The notes under the pieces were generated by a model. The model was given only the letters and a program-made list of their open reading frames with translations. It ran no database searches and had not been told where the DNA came from. A program made the translations under genes and the position numbers. From Pseudomonas kermanshahensis (GTDB taxonomy: Bacteria > Pseudomonadota > Gammaproteobacteria > Pseudomonadales > Pseudomonadaceae), in contig NZ_JABWRY020000004.1 of NCBI RefSeq assembly GCF_014269205.2, positions 1-64,000 on the forward strand: a DNA stretch of 64,000 nucleotides, in the 5' to 3' direction. Positions 59,608 to 64,000 of this stretch are shown here, one piece after another; within the stretch, counting starts at the first letter, position 1; each line of letters begins with the position of its first letter.

Positions 59608-60960
59608 ATGGACATCCTGAAGAGCCGTCGGCGTTTCCTGATGCAATTGGCTGCGGCGGGTACGCTGTTGCCGCTGAGCAGCAGTGGGTTTGCGAAGTAC
59701 CTGTTGCAAGAGACGAAGGAGCAGCCTCAACTGAAGGTAGTGTTCTTCGTCGTGCCGGATGGGCTTGCAGTCGACTCCTACAGTGGGAGCGCGCACAACA
59801 GCGATGGCTTGTGGTTTCCTAAGGCCGCCCGGAGTGCAGATACCGATACCGGTGATTTCACACTCAACCTAGTCAGCCAGGAACTGGCGGATTATCGCAG
59901 CCAGTCGCTTTACCTGCAGGGCTTGATCCTGGGGCCTGGTAACATTGGCCATGATGGATGGAAATTTGTCTTGCGCGATACGTCAGGAAGCAAGAGCTCT
60001 ATCGATAGAGTGCTTGGTGATGCCATGCCAGGTACCCAACCCAGCCATCGCAGTCTGTTCGCCGGGCCTCATGCCGGGATCGACAACACGCCCTGGTACG
60101 TTTCGTGGGACGACAACAAGATCAGAACGCCGCAGCAGGACCCGGTGCGCCTGAACGAATCGGTATTTGGCGGCACCGCCCGCGCGGTACGCGACCTCCA
60201 GGTGCGTAACGCCCATGTATTCGACCCGATCCGCGCTGATATCGCCGAGCTCCGTGGGCGTCTGGCCGGTGCCCAGCGAGAGAAGCTGGTCACCCATCTT
60301 GATTCGCTGGAGCAGGTGGTCAAGGACATCGAAGGTGCGGTGCCTTCAGACTGCGGGCCACTGACGCTGGACCAGCACCCCATCAGTTCGGCGCAATTCC
60401 GTAACCAGGTGCAGCAAAGCCATCATAAGGTTGTGGCGGCAGCGCTGGCCTGCGGGGTGACCCGTGTCGCAACCGTGCAGATTGGGCGTTCGGCGGAGTC
60501 GCTGAACATTCTTGATGTGAGTGCCAGCACCAACCCCCATGATTGCGCTCACCGTTATGCCGGCGAGAGAGAATGGCGGGAGTCAAGGCAATGGTATGTG
60601 CGACAGGTGAAGCTGTTCATGGACGAGCTCGCCAAATACGATGACCCGCATGTGCCTGGCGACAAACTGCTCAAGCACACGTTGGTTGTACTCACCAGCG
60701 AGATGGCCGACGGTGCTCCGGAGCACATGGTCGATATGCCGCTGGTACTGATGGGGGGCGCCAGCGGGCTGCTAAATGTTGGTAACGGCAACGGTCGCTA
60801 TTTCAACATCAAGAGCCAAGGTGATCGTTCGCACTGGGCCAAGGGTAGCTTGGTTGACATGCAACGCATATGGTCGACCATCGCGCTAGCGGCGGGCACC
60901 ACGGTGCCCTATCCCGGCGATGTGTCGCCGGTGACAGGGATCTTCAGCAACGTGTCTTGA
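59608..60960 (+). CDS. Tat-exported DUF1552-family protein
   Basis: A 450-residue protein with a twin-arginine signal, SRRRFLMQLAAAGTLLPLSS, at residues 6-25. The mature part has LKVVFFVVPDGLAVDSYSGS, ELADYRSQSLYLQGLILGPG and LTSEMADGAPEHMVDMPLVL. It matches DUF1552, a family that nearly always accompanies DUF1592/1588 cytochromes. Tat export suggests it folds with a cofactor or metal before leaving the cytoplasm. No catalytic motif is known. It follows the cytochrome gene by 1 bp and so forms a two-gene operon; the convergent modE ends 1 bp beyond it. Confidence 0.82.
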   Translation: MDILKSRRRFLMQLAAAGTLLPLSSSGFAKYLLQETKEQPQLKVVFFVVPDGLAVDSYSGSAHNSDGLWFPKAARSADTDTGDFTLNLVSQELADYRSQSLYLQGLILGPGNIGHDGWKFVLRDTSGSKSSIDRVLGDAMPGTQPSHRSLFAGPHAGIDNTPWYVSWDDNKIRTPQQDPVRLNESVFGGTARAVRDLQVRNAHVFDPIRADIAELRGRLAGAQREKLVTHLDSLEQVVKDIEGAVPSDCGPLTLDQHPISSAQFRNQVQQSHHKVVAAALACGVTRVATVQIGRSAESLNILDVSASTNPHDCAHRYAGEREWRESRQWYVRQVKLFMDELAKYDDPHVPGDKLLKHTLVVLTSEMADGAPEHMVDMPLVLMGGASGLLNVGNGNGRYFNIKSQGDRSHWAKGSLVDMQRIWSTIALAAGTTVPYPGDVSPVTGIFSNVS

Positions 60961-60961
60961 T

Positions 60962-61726
60962 TCAGGCCGGTACCCCAAGCAGCACGCTGGAAGGATGGAA
61001 CTGGACACGTACCGGCTCGCCGGCCAACAGCTGTTGTTGTGCCAGCCAGTCGGCCTCGGCGAAGGCGCACAAGGTCTGCCCGTTGGCCAGGCTCAGGCGT
61101 ACCTCGCTGGGGCCTTGGGTATCGGCCAGCACTTGCTCAATGGTGGCCGTCAGGCAGTTGCTGCCGGCTTCGACCTCATCGTCGCTGGCCAGCAGCTGTA
61201 CCCAGCCGGCCTTGAGCAACGCCACCACGTGGATACCTAGTGTCAGTTCCAGGCGTGCGGTGCTGTCGTGGGTGATCAGCGCATCGATCTCCAGGCCACC
61301 ACCCAATGCCAGGCTGACGCGATCATGGCGCCCCTCACGACGAAGGCCGCTGACTTCGCCCTGCAGCTGGTTGCGCGCGCTGGTGCGCAACATCAGGCGC
61401 CCGAGCAGGTCGAGGTCGGTGGATTCCTCGGCGGCTTCGAGCAGCTGCGCCTGCAGGTTCTGCAAGCGCTGGTACAGCCGTAGCACGCGGCCGCCTTCGG
61501 CCGACAGGCGTGCGCCACCGCCGCCACGCCCGCCGGTGCTGCGCTCGACCAGCGGCTGGCTGGCGAGGTTGTTGAGCTCATCGATGGCGTCCCAGGCGGC
61601 TTTGTAGCTGATGCCGGCAGCCTTGGCGGCGCGGGTGATCGAGCCTTGCTCGGCGATGTGCTGGAGCAAGGCAATGCGTTGCGGGCGGCGGGCGATGTGC
61701 TGGGTGAGGAGAGCGGGCAGGGACAT
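60962..61726 (-). CDS. modE: Molybdate-responsive regulator ModE
   Basis: A 254-residue protein from ATG 61726 (MSLPALLTQHIARRPQRIAL). The N-terminal LysR-like winged helix has AEQGSITRAAKAAGISYKAAWDAIDEL and the RSTGGRGGGGARLS wing. Two C-terminal Mop/TOBE molybdate-binding modules follow (TSARNQLQGEVSGLRREGRH and LTATIEQVLADTQGPSEVRL). The size equals E. coli ModE. It normally represses the modABC molybdate transporter, which is not in this window. It lies 26 bp after comF in the same direction. Confidence 0.93.
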   Translation of the reverse strand: MSLPALLTQHIARRPQRIALLQHIAEQGSITRAAKAAGISYKAAWDAIDELNNLASQPLVERSTGGRGGGGARLSAEGGRVLRLYQRLQNLQAQLLEAAEESTDLDLLGRLMLRTSARNQLQGEVSGLRREGRHDRVSLALGGGLEIDALITHDSTARLELTLGIHVVALLKAGWVQLLASDDEVEAGSNCLTATIEQVLADTQGPSEVRLSLANGQTLCAFAEADWLAQQQLLAGEPVRVQFHPSSVLLGVPA

Positions 61727-61752
61727 GATGGCGCCTATCTGAGACTGACCCG

Positions 61753-62490
61753 TCAAGCTTGCCCCGGTTTTGCCGTGCGTGCCAGGCAATACACATCGAC
61801 CCTGCATGCACCGGCCCTGCATAGCACGGCGGCGATGGCTTGCGCGGTGGCTCCCGTGGTCAGCACGTCATCAACCACGGCCACATGCAAGCCTTTGAGC
61901 GCGTGTTCGTCGGCCACGGCAAAGGCTCGCTGCAGATTGCGCTGGCGCGCTTTGGCATCCAGGCTCTGCTGCGCCGGCGTTTCGCGTGTGCGCAGCAATA
62001 GTCGCTCGTCGCAGTCGATTGCCAGGCTTTTGGACAACCAGCGCGTCAGCATGCCGGCCTGGTTGAAGCCGCGCGCTCGCAGTCGACGCTTGGCCAACGG
62101 AACAGGCAACAGCAGGTCAGGTTGCGTCAGGCCCTCTGCGTAGCGGTGTTGCAGGCCATGGCTCAACATTTCGGCCATCAAACGCCCTAGCGGCCATTGG
62201 CGGTTGTGCTTGAAACGGCTGATCAGCGTGTCGACTGGAAATCCGTAATGCCACAGCGCGACGACGTGCTCGAACGCCGGCGCACGGCGGCAACACTGGG
62301 CGCAGGTCAGGTTGGCCATCGGTAACGGCAGGGCGCAGCGCAGGCAATGGTCCGTCAGCCAAGGCAGCTCCTGCTCGCAGGCCATACACAACGGGTACGC
62401 CTGTTCAGCAGGCGCATCGCACAGCAAACAGCTGTGGTTAATATTTGCACACTTGTAAACCAGTGCTTTCAGTCTTAGTTGACAGTTCAT
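61753..62490 (-). CDS. comF: ComF-family phosphoribosyltransferase-like protein
   Basis: A 245-residue protein from ATG 62490 (MNCQLRLKALVYKCANIN). An N-terminal zinc ribbon has CLLCDAPAEQAYPLCMAC and a second CALPLPMANLTCAQCC pair. The C-terminal phosphoribosyltransferase domain ends in HVAVVDDVLTTGATAQAIAA, the PRPP-binding loop. ComF proteins (GntX in E. coli) take part in DNA uptake and use of DNA as nutrient; the biochemical role is unsettled. Divergent from bioB; its first dozen codons overlap a BirA-like box. Confidence 0.9.
   Translation of the reverse strand: MNCQLRLKALVYKCANINHSCLLCDAPAEQAYPLCMACEQELPWLTDHCLRCALPLPMANLTCAQCCRRAPAFEHVVALWHYGFPVDTLISRFKHNRQWPLGRLMAEMLSHGLQHRYAEGLTQPDLLLPVPLAKRRLRARGFNQAGMLTRWLSKSLAIDCDERLLLRTRETPAQQSLDAKARQRNLQRAFAVADEHALKGLHVAVVDDVLTTGATAQAIAAVLCRAGACRVDVYCLARTAKPGQA
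62453..62485. promoter_or_regulatory. Candidate BirA operator for the bio genes
   Basis: TTGTAAACC, then 15 bp, then AGTTGACAG. The bacterial BirA box is TTGTAAACC-N14/15-GGTTTACAA. The left half is perfect and the right half matches at 6 of 9. It is 95 bp upstream of the bioB ATG and lies within codons 2-13 of comF. Confidence 0.65.
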
Positions 62491-62579
62491 AGGCCTTCCG
62501 TGACTATGCGAGCTATCCGTGATGCGCTGGCGGGCTTTCCTGTCCCGGCGCCAGTTACAGCCTAAACAAGGAAACGCCG

Positions 62580-63638
62580 ATGAGCGCCAGCACAACTGCA
62601 ACAACACGTCACGACTGGACCTTGGCCGAGGTCAAGGCGCTGTTTCAGCAACCGTTCAATGACCTGCTGTTCCAGGCGCAAACCGTGCACCGCGCGCACT
62701 TCGACCCGAACCGCGTTCAGGTTTCGACCTTGCTGTCGATCAAGACCGGCGCCTGCCCTGAAGATTGCAAATATTGTCCGCAGTCCGGCCACTACAACAC
62801 CGGGCTGGAAAAACAAAAGCTGATGGAAGTGCAGAAGGTGCTGGAAGAAGCCGCCCGCGCCAAAGCCATCGGCTCCACCCGCTTCTGCATGGGCGCGGCG
62901 TGGAAGCACCCGTCGGCCAAGGACATGCCCTACGTGCTGGAGATGGTCAAAGGGGTGAAGGCCATGGGCCTGGAAACCTGCATGACCCTCGGCAAGCTCG
63001 ACCAGGACCAGACCCAGGCCCTGGCCCAGGCCGGCCTCGACTACTACAACCACAACCTCGACACCTCGCCGGAGTTCTACGGCAGCATCATCACCACCCG
63101 CACCTACAGCGAGCGCCTGCAGACCCTGGCCTATGTGCGCGATGCCGGGATGAAGATCTGCTCCGGTGGCATCCTCGGCATGGGCGAGTCGCTGGACGAT
63201 CGCGCCGGGCTACTGATCCAGTTGGCTAACCTGCCGGAGCACCCAGAGTCGGTGCCGATCAACATGCTGGTCAAGGTCGCCGGCACGCCGCTGGCCGAGG
63301 AAGAAGATGTCGACCCGTTCGATTTCATCCGCATGCTGGCGGTGGCTCGCCTGCTGATGCCAAAGTCGCATGTGCGCCTGTCGGCCGGCCGCGAGCAGAT
63401 GAACGAACAGATGCAGGCCCTGGCCTTCATGGCTGGCGCCAACTCGATCTTCTATGGCGAAAAACTGCTGACCACCGCCAACCCGCAGGCTGACAAAGAC
63501 ATGCAGCTGTTCGCCCGCCTTGGCATCAAGCCTGAGGCCCGCGAAGAGCATGCCGATGAAGTGCACCAGGCGGCCATCGAGCAGGCGCTGGTCGAACAGC
63601 GCAGCAGCGAGATGTTCTACAACGCAGCATCGGCCTGA
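62580..63638 (+). CDS. bioB: Biotin synthase
   Basis: A 352-residue radical-SAM enzyme. [16 protein letters not shown] gives the CxxxCxxC cluster-binding Cys59, Cys63 and Cys66 for the 4Fe-4S centre. The later Cys residues in RFCMGAAW and LETCMTLG plus Arg in [11 protein letters not shown] bind the auxiliary 2Fe-2S cluster. [14 protein letters not shown] is also conserved. It inserts sulfur into dethiobiotin. Its stop is followed after 1 bp by bioF, so it heads a bioBF... operon, probably repressed by BirA at 62453-62485. Confidence 0.97.
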   Translation: MSASTTATTRHDWTLAEVKALFQQPFNDLLFQAQTVHRAHFDPNRVQVSTLLSIKTGACPEDCKYCPQSGHYNTGLEKQKLMEVQKVLEEAARAKAIGSTRFCMGAAWKHPSAKDMPYVLEMVKGVKAMGLETCMTLGKLDQDQTQALAQAGLDYYNHNLDTSPEFYGSIITTRTYSERLQTLAYVRDAGMKICSGGILGMGESLDDRAGLLIQLANLPEHPESVPINMLVKVAGTPLAEEEDVDPFDFIRMLAVARLLMPKSHVRLSAGREQMNEQMQALAFMAGANSIFYGEKLLTTANPQADKDMQLFARLGIKPEAREEHADEVHQAAIEQALVEQRSSEMFYNAASA

Positions 63639-63639
63639 G

Positions 63640-64000
63640 ATGGCCTTTGACCTGGCGGCGCGCCTGGCCGAACGGCGCGCCGCAGACCTGTATCGGCAAC
63701 GGCCCCTGCTGGAGAGCCCGCAAGGGCCTGAAGTGGTGGTCGATGGCCAGCCGCTGTTGGCGTTTTGCAGCAATGATTACCTGGGCCTTGCCAACCACCC
63801 CGAGGTGATTGCTGCGTGGCAGGCGGGCGCCGAGCGGTGGGGTGTCGGTGGCGGGGCCTCGCACCTGGTGGTTGGCCACAGCACGCCGCACCACCAGGTC
63901 GAGGAGGCCTTGGCAGAACTCACCGGGCGCCCGCGCGCGCTGTTGTTCTCCACCGGTTACATGGCCAACCTGGGTGCAATCACCGCGCTGGTGGGGCAGG
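63640..64000 (+). CDS. bioF: 8-amino-7-oxononanoate synthase, N-terminal part (runs off the window)
   Basis: About 120 codons are present, starting ATG at 63640 ([20 protein letters not shown]). [19 protein letters not shown] and [20 protein letters not shown] are the conserved N-terminal PLP-enzyme blocks of KAPA synthase. [19 protein letters not shown] follows before the window ends. It condenses pimeloyl-ACP/CoA with alanine in biotin synthesis. The PLP lysine lies outside the window. Confidence 0.95.
   Translation, partial: MAFDLAARLAERRAADLYRQRPLLESPQGPEVVVDGQPLLAFCSNDYLGLANHPEVIAAWQAGAERWGVGGGASHLVVGHSTPHHQVEEALAELTGRPRALLFSTGYMANLGAITALVGQ

Noticed and set aside
1..64000. tRNA, rRNA, CRISPR arrays, prophage or integrase genes
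   Set aside because: Looked for across the window and not seen; the only regular repeats are REP units.

Overview
The window is a GC-rich chromosomal segment of a fluorescent Pseudomonas of the P. putida group. The supporting signs are the dense P. putida-type REP elements (sixteen loci, mostly inverted pairs), the glyA-soxBDAG-purU-fdhA cluster, the gene order aceF-aceE-glnE-waaF with no ilvE between glnE and waaF, and the bio cluster at the right end. I saw no tRNA, rRNA, CRISPR array or intact insertion sequence. Most of it is core genome; accessory material lies at about 8.2-10.1 kb, 37.5-40.6 kb and 55.5-61.0 kb.

Left part (1-8.2 kb): the end of glyA, the four sarcosine oxidase subunit genes, purU and fdhA together handle N-methylglycine demethylation, one-carbon folate flux and formaldehyde oxidation. 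At 8.2-10.1 kb lies an AT-richer scar: a short Rhs-family gene with a polymorphic tip, a decayed second Rhs gene, and a 27-codon relic resembling the C-terminal part of fdhA. From 10.4 to 22.5 kb come a DUF2780 exported protein, an APC permease, an acyltransferase, a retropepsin-like periplasmic protein, creBCD, a GST, msrA and a PAS/GAF/GGDEF/EAL protein.

Centre (22.8-37.6 kb): aceF and aceE share a promoter region with two matching 15-bp palindromes. glnE follows, then a tightly coupled LPS inner-core operon (waaF, waaC, waaG, waaP and three more kinase-fold genes, the last with two kinase domains). Its 3' end overlaps tail-to-tail with a 1004-residue DUF6543-type toxin-like gene on the other strand. 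That gene follows an iron-uptake set in the same direction: fecI-like sigma, fecR-like anti-sigma, TonB receptor, PepSY membrane protein and a 58-residue membrane protein.

Right part (46.4-64 kb): a DnaQ-like exonuclease coupled to a cNMP/CBS/DUF294 protein, an orphan receiver, glcB, gcvR, rarD and srkA. Next is an unusual two-gene cassette: an exported quinoprotein/c-type cytochrome fused to planctomycete-type domains, plus a Tat-exported DUF1552 protein. It is followed by modE, comF, bioB and the start of bioF. Regulatory candidates read directly from the sequence include four 11-bp repeats before creD, twin operators before aceE, a BirA-like box inside the comF coding start, a Fur-like box before the sigma gene, DnaA boxes between gcvR and rarD, and a 51-bp IS-like remnant with flanking duplication after creD.
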